Below are positions 54,781-64,000 of a DNA stretch of 64,000 bases, piece by piece; position 1 is the stretch's first letter; every line of letters starts with the position of its first letter. The stretch comes from Aradus depressus (Eukaryota; Arthropoda; Insecta; Hemiptera; Aradidae). The stretch is taken from positions 14,187,079-14,251,078 of the forward strand of contig OY759215.1 in NCBI GenBank assembly GCA_963662175.1, given 5' to 3'. Both the position numbers and the translations under genes were made by a program. The notes below the pieces were generated by a model. That model was not told the origin of the DNA. It made no database searches and worked only from the letters and a program-made list of their open reading frames with translations.

Positions 54781-55320
54781 AAATGAAATACAGGAGAAAT
54801 TATGTTGAAAATGAAAATTCGAGGTTGTATCAAATGGGACTTCAAATACGAAATTTGATCTGTAACTTGGTTCCAGAAGAAGAGCGAAGTTGATTGATTC
54901 GCGCGAGGAAAGTACATTGACGACTTATAGAACCGGCTATCAGTTTGACCATACCTAACAACAATTGTTTCATTTTCTTACATCTATTTTAGTTTTTACA
55001 GCTTCACAAATTCAATAAAAGTCACAATATTCCTTGTCGACTATAATATTCTTAAGTTGATATCGGACATTTACTGGTGCCACATAAAAATCTTTATTGA
55101 AAGGTCACAACTGTAGGAGATGGTTAAACTGTTCATTTTGGTCTTGAAAGCTGTCATGACACTCAGATAGAGTCATATTGAAGAAGTGGAAGAGAGAAGC
55201 CGTTATTCCGTCTTTGTAGGACTGACTATATAAATTGAATTTGAGCAGAAGTTGTGGTGGACGATATGAGTTTCATGTTGATGGCTTCCTGTAATGATAG
55301 CTTGGCCCCAAGTCGATCGA
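54781..55320. other. Anonymous DNA with a short R2 end
   Basis: About 54840-54930 resembles the R2 start reversed (GAGGAAAGTACATTGACGAC). Otherwise nothing. Confidence 0.4.
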
Positions 55321-55348
55321 AGCACGCAATCCACCCTTCACTTGTCAC

Positions 55349-55375
55349 CCCCCCCCCCCCCCACCCTCCCCTCTG
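55349..55375. repeat. C-rich tract
   Basis: A run of about fourteen C followed by ACCCTCCCCTC. Low complexity. Confidence 0.7.
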
Positions 55376-55768
55376 GCAGCAACAACAACACAAACAACAC
55401 ATAAACATTTTAGGAATATTGGTTCAACAACGTCTATAAAGCAACACCATAAGGAAGCCCAATAACATACATTAAATTGTCAATAGACGTACCATCAGAC
55501 TGTCTGAGCTCATTTCCACTCCATGGTACACATCGATAACTATAATCCTTCTAATCGAAAGACGGACAAATCGTTAATCGACTCTTATATATCTCTATAA
55601 TCAAATCCAGTATAAATATTTCACATCTCCTACATAAGTCCATAGCCTACTTCTGACTCTATTCGTAGCTTAAAAAATAATCCACACTACAGCAATCGCG
55701 GAACTAGAGGAGAGGCCATGAAGGCGATTGGGGGCCCCCTACCCTTTTTTCAGGCTTTTAAGGACACA
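55376..55768. other. Anonymous DNA
   Basis: Nothing recognised. Confidence 0.35.
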
Positions 55769-55900
55769 GAACCCTAGGTGAATAAACCGAACTCCCACAG
55801 TAGACGAAAGAGCGCTCTGGTAGTAGGCGATATGACCTCGTAGAATTATAATCATAATAACTAGCTAATATCGCCTACTACCAGAGCCCTCTTTCGCCCC
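55769..55900. repeat. Two SINE tail fragments facing each other
   Basis: 55769-55866 is plus (CCCTAGGTGAATAAACCG, AAAGAGCGCTCTGGTAGTAG). 55867-55900 is minus (TATCGCCTACTACCAGAGCC). Confidence 0.75.
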
Positions 55901-55904
55901 CTTT

Positions 55905-56240
55905 TCGCCGGAAACATGGTCATTTATACGATTTCGTGTCGATACATTCATTCTATCGGCAGTTATTAGAGTTTTTATTCTAAGCCTCCCCTTCCCTTGG
56001 TCGATCCGGCTGAAAAACAATAAGTGTCGTCTTTAGAGGGTTCTGGATTCACATTTAAAATTTCGTGTCGATACATTCATTCTATCGGGAGTTATCGTGT
56101 ACACAGACATACAGACAGAAAGACATTTTTTTATCATGATTGGAAACTTGAGAAAACATGAAATTACACTGAAAACTCCGCATCTAATTTTCGACCGATT
56201 ACCAAATTTCCCCTATACACCGTTTGAGTGGGGAGTAATA
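55905..56240 (+). repeat. R2 3' part with complete terminus
   Basis: Two modules with TTTCGTGTCGATACATTCAT, then ACACAGACATACAGACAGAA, GAAAACATGAAATTACACTG and the ACCGATTACC...TTTCCCC end with GAGTGGGGAGTAA. Confidence 0.8.
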
Positions 56241-56841
56241 ATATAAAAATAAAAAAATACTAAATAATTTGTGATAAACCGCCTCCCAGGGAAGGTGTGG
56301 TAAAGTGGGAGAGTTAGGTGTTTGTCACTTTGGGGCTTTATCTGAGGTCACATCGATAAATTGAAAGGCGTGGGGAAGTTTCAGAGGCCCAACGCTCCAG
56401 ATATGATGATATCCTGTTTTCCTTCCTCCCTTCCATACGCATAAGGGCTTTTAAAGGATTTTTTTTTTTTTAATATTAATCCAAAGTGAAAGAGGCTTGG
56501 GCATTTTGAAAAAAAATAAAATAAAAATATAGTATTAATATTTAGTATAAATATTTTTTATATAACAGAAAAGAGCTTTGGCTCCCTTCTTTCGGCTTCA
56601 CAATTCTCAATGGCCCAATGCCCTGCCTACAATCATGCTCAATAATACTATGAGCCTTAATTACAATTGTAGGATTTATTTGAGGGGCAGAGTATGGGAG
56701 GCTCTATATGAAGTTCCACAAATATTAAGCTTCTTTGAAAAGAAGAGCTTAAAACTGGAAAGCACTTAGGAAACAGTAAAGTTTCACCCACACATTCAAA
56801 CTTTTGAAAAACTGATTTTTAAAATCCACTGTCCTTATCGT
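56241..56841. other. Anonymous DNA
   Basis: A 63-codon plus-strand frame (56578-56769) shows no recognised motif. Confidence 0.35.
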
Positions 56842-57480
56842 TTTCAAAAATAAATAAAATATGTACAAAATAAATGGTGGTAAATGAATAAAAGAAACCA
56901 TAAAATAAAAGAGAAAACTATAAAAAAATAATAATAAAAATAGTATATAAGAAACTCGAAGAGGACAACACTAGTAGGACTCCCGCACACTGCCATATGG
57001 GGAGGAGGCCGCGGGAGACCAGCGCTGACCCTCCCACCACACTGCCCACTATCCAGCAGTGGAAGACAACCAAGAGGCGGGACGTCGAAAGGTCAAGAGG
57101 CGTGTGAAAAAAAATTATATGAATAAATTCATCAAACAAAAAAAAATATGTATAAAAAATATATAAAATACAAATTAAAGTAGATCGCAAGGCCAACGCC
57201 GCCTCAGCCTTCTTGGAGGTTTGTGAGGATAGGATTCTAAAGATCCTTTGAAGTCGTTGTGGAGTGTGAGATTGGGAACAAAAAGGGAGCATCGACAATG
57301 GTTCTAAGGACCTTGGATTGGAAGGATTGAATCCGCTTGATGATTGATGGCTTGGCTGAGCCCCAGACCTCAAGTCCATACGTCCATATCGGTCGTATAA
57401 CTAACTGTCTTATATATTGTAAGTTTGGATTTTCTGTTAAGAAATCTGTATAGTTGTCCGAATCGTCTGTTCAGTTGTTG
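56842..57480 (-). mobile_element. Jockey-like LINE, 5'-truncated and frameshifted
   Basis: Minus-strand translations, in two frames, give FGQLYRFLNRKSKLTIYKTV, then VIRPIWTYGLEVWGSAKPSI, KRIQSFQSKVLRTIVDAP, the conserved Jockey C-terminal blocks. They are followed by a 3' region with CCACTGCTGGATAGTGGGCA, an AT-rich tail and AATAAA. Frame changes between blocks show it is a dead copy. Confidence 0.75.
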
Positions 57481-57841
57481 GCTGCCGGAAAAAATCAACT
57501 TATTATTTGTTTTAAAGAAATGAGTGAATACTTCTGCTTATTGTTTTTGTACAGATTGTAGAATAAATAAATAGAAAAAAACAAAAAAAAAAAAAACAAT
57601 CGCTGATGTGTTCTCTATTTACTGGATTAGTGGTGGGTATAAGAAAGTCATTCTCAGAATTCCGCTGCACAATGAAACAAAGAAAATAGCTGACGCCAAA
57701 GCATTACTTTCATATATACCCACCAGAAATGCTAGTTTGAAATTAATTTGAGAGGGGAGAGGGGGAGAGAAAGTGATCTATAAGAGTGATCTGTGGTTCG
57801 TATAAGAAAGTCCTGTAATGGCCATATAACATATATTTTTC
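57481..57841. other. Anonymous DNA
   Basis: Nothing recognised. Confidence 0.35.
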
Positions 57842-58066
57842 ATCTGGGGGGATCTTGAGCACACTTTCCTTTCGAATGGGACTTTAAGCGATCGTTCCAA
57901 ACCTGTGCAAAGTCAAGTACTCGTTAAAGACCCCTATCTTAGATAACTATGCCTGTGCCAACTCCCGCAGATGGGCTGCTCATATTAACGAAAGTGCACT
58001 CTGGTATTAGGCAAAATATGACCTCGTAGTTCAAGCCCCGGACATGAGCCACAATAACTAACTATT
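57842..58066 (+). repeat. Old SINE copy
   Basis: Diverged core (CCTTTCGAATGGGACTTTAA, AGTACTCGTTAAAGACCCC) and tail domain (GTAGTTCAAGCCCCGGACAT). Clearly older than the copies with target duplications. Confidence 0.8.
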
Positions 58067-58735
58067 TCCATGGATACTGACATTTACTTTCAACTTCAGA
58101 CCGGAGTGACATCACATTTTAAACAAATGAAGTCATTGATGGCTGGTACTGGAGGCGAGCTGTAAACCAGCCTTAGTCAGAATGACATCACCTTCCCAAA
58201 GCCTTTCTTATCACCCCAACTTGGATTAGTTGACGAATTATGGCCCCATCAAACAAACTTGGCTCCGGCAACCCCATCTAACAGCCAGGAGACACACACA
58301 CACAAAAAAAAGTCAAGGGGACGCATAAAAGTCACAAATTATTATTATAGGGGACAGGATCGAAGGGATGAGGAGAGAAATATGTTGCTTCTTGGCTAAT
58401 GTGTCACTTTAATCCTATCGCAGATGTCTGTCCACTCGGATTAGGACCATTTTAGAGGATTTACATCTGAAAATATTATGTCTGAATTGTTGGTAACTGT
58501 CTACATATATTTGTTTATTTTAAAGTCAGAAGATTAGAAGATATGGAAATTATGTTTGAGAAATTATATTAACTCAGGATGGAAGCATGAACAGGAAAAT
58601 TGGAGCAAAGTTGAAGATTTCATGAAAGTTCAATATTTAAGTAATTGGAGGCTAATAAAGCCGTGAAACATGAAAATGAAACAGATCTAGACGTCATGTA
58701 TAAATATGAAGCAAGGATTTCGTTATATAAATGTG
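58067..58735. other. Anonymous DNA
   Basis: Nothing recognised. A short (CA)n at about 58292-58305. Confidence 0.35.
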
Positions 58736-58749
58736 TATATATATATATA

Positions 58750-58905
58750 AGATGTGGGACGAGATTTCTCAAAGAACAATAGGCTCCGTTAGCCTCCAAG
58801 CTGTGCTGGTGGGTTGTGCCACTGGTGATGACGCTGGTGCGTTGAAAACCAGTTTTGGTTAAAAATAAAACAGTGGGAAGACAAAGTCTTTTGTTTCTAT
58901 GAGAA
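58750..58905 (+). mobile_element. PLE-2 pseudo-LTR fragment with degraded family-B hammerhead
   Basis: Begins with the element's terminal block in reverse (GATGTGGGACGAGATTTCTC) and ends with it forward (CAGTGGGAAGACAAAGTCTT). Between, at 58818-58861, the core is CTGGTGA (A6 changed to G), with GACGC...GCGUU stem II, GAAA and AACCAGUU. Confidence 0.6.
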
Positions 58906-59371
58906 TATTAATTATATATATTTTTTTTTTTTTTACCTTTTGTAGGTACTTTATACCTGTTTTTAAAGGAAATATTTTTCTTATTTTTTTTTTAGTTTAT
59001 TTATAATTTATTATATTAAGAACTTAATTAACAAATCCTTATTATTTAAAAAAATATAATAATAATAGTAACTATGGTTCATGGTTGTTGCATGCTCAAC
59101 GTTGACAATGCTTTTTAATAAAAACTGTTACAAGTTATCATCAATAAGAGAGGTAATGCCATTTCCGTCTAAGCCCCTGGCGGTAACGTGTCCTGATAAA
59201 AGACTGTACAATGAAATGGTATGGTCGTTTAGAAAGAGTGATATTGGAAATATGAAACGATGTAATGTACACTGAGTTGTAGTGACTGTAAACGTCGCTA
59301 GACCTCTATTCCGCAAATCCCTGTCGTATAGTGTGGTGTTGCAGATATGACTTTTTGCCAGGTGGATCGAT
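58906..59371. other. Anonymous DNA
   Basis: Frames at 59081-59275 and 59128-59316 (minus) overlap antisense and lack motifs. Confidence 0.3.
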
Positions 59372-60120
59372 AGTATTTTTTTTATTTTTTTATTTAATAT
59401 ATTTACAGTCGGTAAAATGAAAGCATTAGTAAATCTAATGACAATTCATTTAAAATAAAATAATGCAATATGAACAAGGTAAGGTAATGTAAGAAAAATA
59501 AAAAAAATAAAATAATTACAAGTAAATATATAAATAAATAAAAATGTCTCTACAAAATGGTGAAAGATATATAATGTACAAAAGAATAAATAATATATGT
59601 ACAATAAGTAATATATGTACAATATATAATATATGTACAATAAATAATATATGTACAATAAGTAATATGTATACATGGGTAATAATAGTAACAAATTAAT
59701 AAAAAAGTACAAAATAATAAATTCATTCAAATTGAGAACCACCGAAACACTATCATGATGAGGCAATCCTAATTCAATGGAGGTAGAGGAGATCACAGTA
59801 GCGGGTGATCCCCCGCACCACCTCGCTCTGCCTGCCTCTGACCAGCAGTGGTGACAGACCGGGATAGAGATAGAAAGAAGAAAGAGCTGAATATGAGTGG
59901 ATATGAGGGGAGAAACTGGCCATTGGCAGCATTCCTAAATAGTAGCCACATATTTCAATGTAACAGGTCTGGATACGCTTGATGTTAGATGGCTTAACAC
60001 AACCCCATAGTTCAAGTCCGTATGTCCAAATAGGTCTTAAGATGGCCTTGTATATAGGTAGTCAGTTTGTTCTCAATATTAAAGAAAAGAAATTTAACTC
60101 GTTTACAATCTCCATCCCCA
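59372..60120 (-). mobile_element. Jockey-like LINE 3' end
   Basis: The minus strand retains AILRPIWTYGLELWGCVKPS and NIKRIQ (about 60055-59960), then a 3' region with CCACTGCTGGTCAGAGGC, an AT-rich stretch with an ~18-base TAATATATGTACAATA tandem (59590-59675), and an A-rich tail at 59372-59395. Confidence 0.7.
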
Positions 60121-60547
60121 GATATCGGTTCTGTAAGATAGAAATTCTACACGACAATCGTTAACATTAATTTTATTCATGAGAACAATTGTTACGCCTT
60201 TTGAGGCAACAACGGACGGAACACATAATCTATACGTTGCCAACAGCTGATAGGCATGTTTGTGATATTGAGCGCTTATGACATCAACGATGTAGGTGAA
60301 GAGTTCAGTCCTCTTGAGCCACACTGACTGACCCTCATCGAATGACTTCCATCTGGAACTTCTTGAATGCTTGTTCAACATCAAGTTTCATCAACGTAAA
60401 CCGATATCACAACTGTCGACCAATCAGCATTACAAATGGTGTTCGTTTCATTGTCTTAAATGGGTTTGAGTGGTATGAAAACATAATCTTGGATAGTCTC
60501 ATTTCTACATCCACTCAAGTATCCTCCGTAGTTGCAAATCGGGATTT
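60121..60547. other. Anonymous DNA
   Basis: Open frames on both strands, no motif recognised. Confidence 0.3.
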
Positions 60548-60634
60548 GAACGTTCTGGCAGCTCGCTGGACCGATTGAACGGTCTGGCAGCTCGCTGGAC
60601 CGATTGTACTTTCTGGCAACTCGCTGGACCGATT
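60548..60634. repeat. 29-bp tandem repeat, three units
   Basis: Three exact-length units with TTCTGGCAGCTCGCTGGACC and GATT. A few substitutions only. Confidence 0.85.
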
Positions 60635-60788
60635 GTTTGCCACTGATATGGAGACCTGACATGTTTGAAGTTATCCTTCTTGCAAAAACATTTGAAAAAA
60701 TTGGATGTAAACTGTGGCCTGTTATCCCTGTATAAAGTGATAGGCCTGATTAATTTGGAAATATTTATATTTTTAACATATCGATTGA

Positions 60789-61250
60789 AGGCGCCGGTAG
60801 CTAAGAGGTAACGTGCTTGCTTGAGCTCAAGATTGAGGGTTCAAAGCTCGGGCGAGAATCTTAGGTTTTTTGTATGGGAGGGGAAAAAACTTTAAGCATG
60901 CCATACTTCGGATAGGAAATTAAGCGATGGTCCCGAGCCAGTACGATATCAGATACTCGTTAAAGATCGCTACCCTTGGCAAATAAACTTGGATAACAGG
61001 TTTTTTGTATGGGAGGTGAAAAAATTTTAAGCATGCCATCCTTCGGATAGGAAATTAAGCGATGGTCCCGAGCCAGTACGACATCAGATACTCGTTAAAG
61101 ATCGCTACCCTTGGCAAATAAACCTGAATAACTTTTGGACTCCCACAGAAGAGTTGAGGTCATGTCCACCAGAGCGACGAAACAGAGCTATGTTAGTAGG
61201 CAATATGACCTCGTAGTTAAAACCCAGACATGAGTGACAATAACTAACTA
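60789..61250 (+). repeat. SINE subfamily B with a 135-bp internal tandem duplication
   Basis: The hairpin-plus-core segment starting AGGTTTTTTGTATGGGAGG occurs at about 60863 and 60998 (period 135), each followed by GATACTCGTTAAAGATCGCT and TGGCAAATAAAC. Head and tail domains are single. Confidence 0.85.
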
Positions 61251-61511
61251 TAGCGCAGGTTCCCACTCTGCTTTGGGCCTCTCTACAACCCATAGAGCTG
61301 ACTGGAAGACAAGCTCCGACCCGCCCTTAATGTCCCTTTTAGGGACGGCTGACCACAAGGGCTATCTATGTAAATTTTCAGTGAGAGCTCCCTTATCTGT
61401 TGCCTAGCCAACACCACCCATAGCCCAGCCTGCCCGTGACCAGAATCTTATAGTAATTATTATGTACACCCTTTAGAATTAATAAACTGTATAGCGTTAA
61501 TTGTCAAAGGG
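61251..61511. other. Anonymous DNA
   Basis: Nothing recognised. Confidence 0.35.
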
Positions 61512-61692
61512 AGTTATCAGCTACAGCAGGCTACGCTACGTTTTTGAACCCTTATCTGCTACAGTAGGCTATGTTTCTGAATCCTTATCAGCTTCACCAG
61601 GCTACGCTACGTTTCTGAACCCATATCTGCTACAGCAGGCTACGTTTCTGAACCACTATCAGCTACAGCAGGCTACGTTTCTGAACCCTTAC
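61512..61692. repeat. Minisatellite alternating 38- and 33-base units
   Basis: About five units of TATCAGCTACAGCAGGCTAC, GTTTCTGAACC. Alternate units carry an extra CTACG, giving a ~71-base higher-order period. Confidence 0.75.
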
Positions 61693-61789
61693 TTATTAAG
61701 TTTTTTTGCAACATCATAAGAAGTAATATGAAGGAAATTTTGAAGAAATTAACTAATGACATAGAAATATATGGTGGAACGCGGCGATG

Positions 61790-61965
61790 ATATCAACAAA
61801 AACAGATGTACTTCCCCAGAAAGAATTATTCGGTTACTTTTTCACTCCCCCTCCTAAACCAGTCATCCGTTGCGCTAATAAGCAATATGACATACCTTTT
61901 AAATCCTCATACTAAATTTTGTGTAGATACATTTGTTATAACGGCAGTTATTAGAGAACCTAACA
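61790..61965 (+). repeat. R2 5' fragment
   Basis: ATGTACTTCCCCAGAAAG, CCAGTCATCCGTTGCGCTAA, TACTAAATTTTGTGTAGATA and ACGGCAGTTATTAGAG. Confidence 0.75.
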
Positions 61966-62052
61966 TTTTTTGCAAAGATATATTTCACAATATCTTGATG
62001 AAAAAATTTTTTAAAAACATTGTCTATTTCACAAAATATATAAAATATATGG

Positions 62053-62082
62053 GAATACTTTCGGTATTGCTACCATCTTCAA
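62053..62082 (-). ncRNA. Family-F hammerhead-like motif, left arm
   Basis: UUGAAGA (C3 changed to U), extra U, GGUA-GCAA-UACC, GAAA, AGUAUU, C. A one-base core change from its partner. Confidence 0.5.
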
Positions 62083-62110
62083 CAAACACTGAGTATCTGT
62101 TAAGTCGTGG

Positions 62111-62142
62111 CTGAAGATGGTAGAGCAATACCGAAAGTACTC
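62111..62142 (+). ncRNA. Family-F hammerhead ribozyme candidate, right arm
   Basis: CTGAAGA core (62111-62117), extra U, stem II GGUA-GAGCAA-UACC, GAAA (62133-62136), self-complementary AGUACU (62136-62141), cleavage C at 62142, stem I UGG/UCA with one G-U. All catalytic core residues are intact. Confidence 0.6.
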
Positions 62143-62219
62143 TCAAATATTTCGTGAAAGAGACAATATTTTTAAAAAAACATACGTTTTTCTTTATAAT
62201 ATAATAATATATAATATTA

Positions 62220-62520
62220 TGTATTTTTTAGTTATTAGGGTATTTAAGTCGAGTCCCACTTCTCTTCGGCCGATTTCGCTAAAATTTAACAGGTCTTGTC
62301 TTCACGGGGTTTTGATTTTAAATATCAAATTTCATTACAACGGCAGTTATTGGGGTTTTTGAGTTGTGCCCCCTCTCCCTTTTCCTTCAGCCGATTTTAA
62401 TGTGTCGAAAATTAATGTCGTCCACCAAAAGAGTCGACTGGTATTGGAGGGAGAGCGAAAGCTTAATTGATTCATTCATGCTGAGGATGTACATTTACGG
62501 TGATTCAACGACGACTGTTT
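62220..62520 (+). repeat. R2 copy, 3' half then a reversed end
   Basis: CGGCCGATTTCGCTAAAATT, TCATTACAACGGCAGTTATT, GGGGTTTTTGAGTTGTGCCC, then from about 62430 a reversed start (GTCGACTGGTATTGGAGGG, GATGTACATTTACGGTGATT), giving an inverted arrangement. Confidence 0.65.
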
Positions 62521-63881
62521 TTTTCAATATTGATATATTGAATGTTTAATTTGTTGTAATCCTACATTGTATAAATAAATTGTATTGCAATTATTGTACT
62601 ATAAAACCTGCATAAAATCGGCACGTAAGAAATCCGCAATTAGACGAGCAGCCCCTGGAATGCTCAAATATGAGTTGACTGTTGACTTCCAGAGTGCCGC
62701 AGAATTATGTCGCGAACCTCTATGGACGCCGTTGTGACGCCTTGAATAGGCCAACTGGTACTAACTTACTGATGTAGGGTGTTCTCCAAATTTGCCCTTC
62801 CAAAGCTCAGAATGGTCATTTAGTCAGAGAAAACAAGTTGATTATACAAATTTTTCCATGCAAAATAAGTTAAAAAATTACATTACAATTTAATTTAATT
62901 TTATATTTAATTAATTTTTAGACTTCAAAAAGTAAATATTTCTAAAAGAGCTGACTTTTAGAAGTCTCTCATCAACAGTTTTAATTTATCAAATGACAAA
63001 TCTCATTATATAATTAAAATTAGCATTTTTTCATTATAAATTATAAAAAGGAAAAAAAAAAAATATTATAAAAAAAGTACGACAGTTTAAATGTTTATTC
63101 GAACTCTCAACTTTTTTTTAAAATTTAATTTTTCATTCATTTATTTTATTTATTAAACACGGCTGCGGATGTTAAAGTCGAATATTTTCAAAATATTCTT
63201 GGTAAAAACTCTTGGCATCCCTCTCTCCATAAATGGTTAAAATATCAACAAAATATTTCGCATTAATATATTAAACATACGCCACAGAACTAAAAAAAAA
63301 ATGTCCTATATTCGCTCAAACACAGCCTCAAAGGTATTTATATTTTATATATTTTTAAAGTTCTTTAATACATTCCCACTTTTACTAAAAAAAATATATA
63401 TATAAAAATATATCAAGAAAAATATTTTAAGAAAACATTGGCCTCTCATCTGAAAGAAAATGAAATTGGGACTCGAGGAGATATAAAGAATTTTTTTCAT
63501 TTTGTACAAGTAAAGAATTCTTGAAACTCTTTTTTTCAAAATGTAAACTTTTTAACATGAATAAGATAATAGAAATTTCAATGGAAAGCTAACCAAAAAA
63601 AAAATTTCATTTGCCTGCGTTAAAGGGAGCTATTATTCCAAAATAAAATAAGATAGAACTATTTGAAGAGATAAAGAAAAGAAGGATGACGGTTCTGGTT
63701 TGGGTTCCAAGTTGTAAAGTGGAAACAACTCAAAGAAGAATTAGGAAGGGGCTTCCACACGCTTTCTTTTATAAGGGCACTTTAGGGCAGATCAACATGA
63801 AGGGTACTTATTTCGGCATCTATAAGGTACCAAACTGTACCAAATATGGAATGCCATTTTCTGTTTATTTATATTATAAAA
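62521..63881. other. Anonymous AT-rich DNA
   Basis: More than 1.3 kb with no recognised gene or repeat. Short poly(A)/(T) runs only. Confidence 0.4.
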
Positions 63882-64000
63882 GAGGTATCGTGCTTGTCTA
63901 TAGGGCTCAAGATCGCGAGTTCGGACCCGGGTCTTTGGTATTTTTATATGAGAGGAGAAATAATCAGACTAGTCCTGGAGTTCCACTGCAGAGTACAGAA
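63882..64000 (+). repeat. SINE head at window edge
   Basis: AGAGGTATCGTGCTTGTCTA, GGCTCAAGATCGCGAGTTCG (B box GTTCGGACC) and a diverged hairpin region. It appears to continue past the window. Confidence 0.6.

Larger units (their letters stand above)
61990..62205. mobile_element. Inverted pair of PLE-like ends (family F)
   Basis: AT-rich outer arms (CAATATCTTGATGAAAAAAT on one side, AGAGACAATATTTTTAAAAA on the other) and inner arms each holding a hammerhead motif: minus at 62053-62082, plus at 62111-62142. They are separated by ~28 bases. Confidence 0.6.

Noticed and set aside
26313..61250. CRISPR-like array from the many regularly similar SINE copies
   Set aside because: Copies are hundreds of bases long, irregularly spaced, in both orientations and carry target duplications. 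The sequence is animal nuclear DNA.

Overview
This is a 64 kb piece of AT-rich, repeat-saturated nuclear DNA from an animal, most likely an arthropod. No host protein-coding gene can be recognised. Nearly everything identifiable is a transposable element or an element fragment: Penelope-like elements (PLEs), a BEL/Pao LTR retrotransposon, Jockey-type LINEs, a Tigger/pogo-like DNA transposon remnant, about thirty copies of one tRNA-derived SINE, and about twenty copies of an unclassified internally repetitive element (called R2 here). The arthropod assignment rests on this mix and on SINE tails resembling the arthropod telomere unit TTAGG. It is an inference; the genus cannot be told from the sequence.

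Layout. 1-15.8 kb holds scattered SINE and R2 copies, a Jockey LINE tail (11.4-12.1 kb) and anonymous AT-rich DNA. 15.8-18.4 kb is PLE-1, a young insertion built as a head-to-head inverted pair with 735-bp arms and a probable 12-bp target duplication. 18.7-26.3 kb holds R2 copies, a LINE end, an in-frame 45-bp minisatellite and an odd array of short motifs that changes orientation midway. 26.3-33.7 kb is a SINE, R2 and PLE patchwork containing a 707-bp chimeric block assembled from two places about 2 kb apart; it lies between two direct repeats that each carry a hammerhead motif. 34.9-43.6 kb has dense SINEs (one nested in another), the 3' end of PLE-2 and a fold-back element. 46.4-52.3 kb is a complete BEL/Pao insertion with near-identical LTRs but a broken coding region. 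52.6-64 kb holds more SINE and R2 copies, three LINE tails and two minisatellites.

The most interesting signal is a set of hammerhead-ribozyme-like motifs, in six sequence families, tied to the 3' regions of the PLEs. In the three PLEs that retain a C-terminal coding region, the motif lies about 250-400 nt after the stop codon. The families share no sequence outside the core, yet all fold the same way: a CUGANGA-like core, one extra nucleotide, a stem-II hairpin, GAAA, a short self-complementary stem III without a loop, a permitted cleavage nucleotide, and a 3-4 bp stem I. Hammerheads in PLEs are established knowledge. The extra nucleotide, the palindromic stem III in every family and the hammerhead-bounded 809-nt chimeric unit are worth testing.

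Coordinates of diverged repeats are approximate (usually within 5-20 bases). Coordinates of elements with target-site duplications are exact as read.
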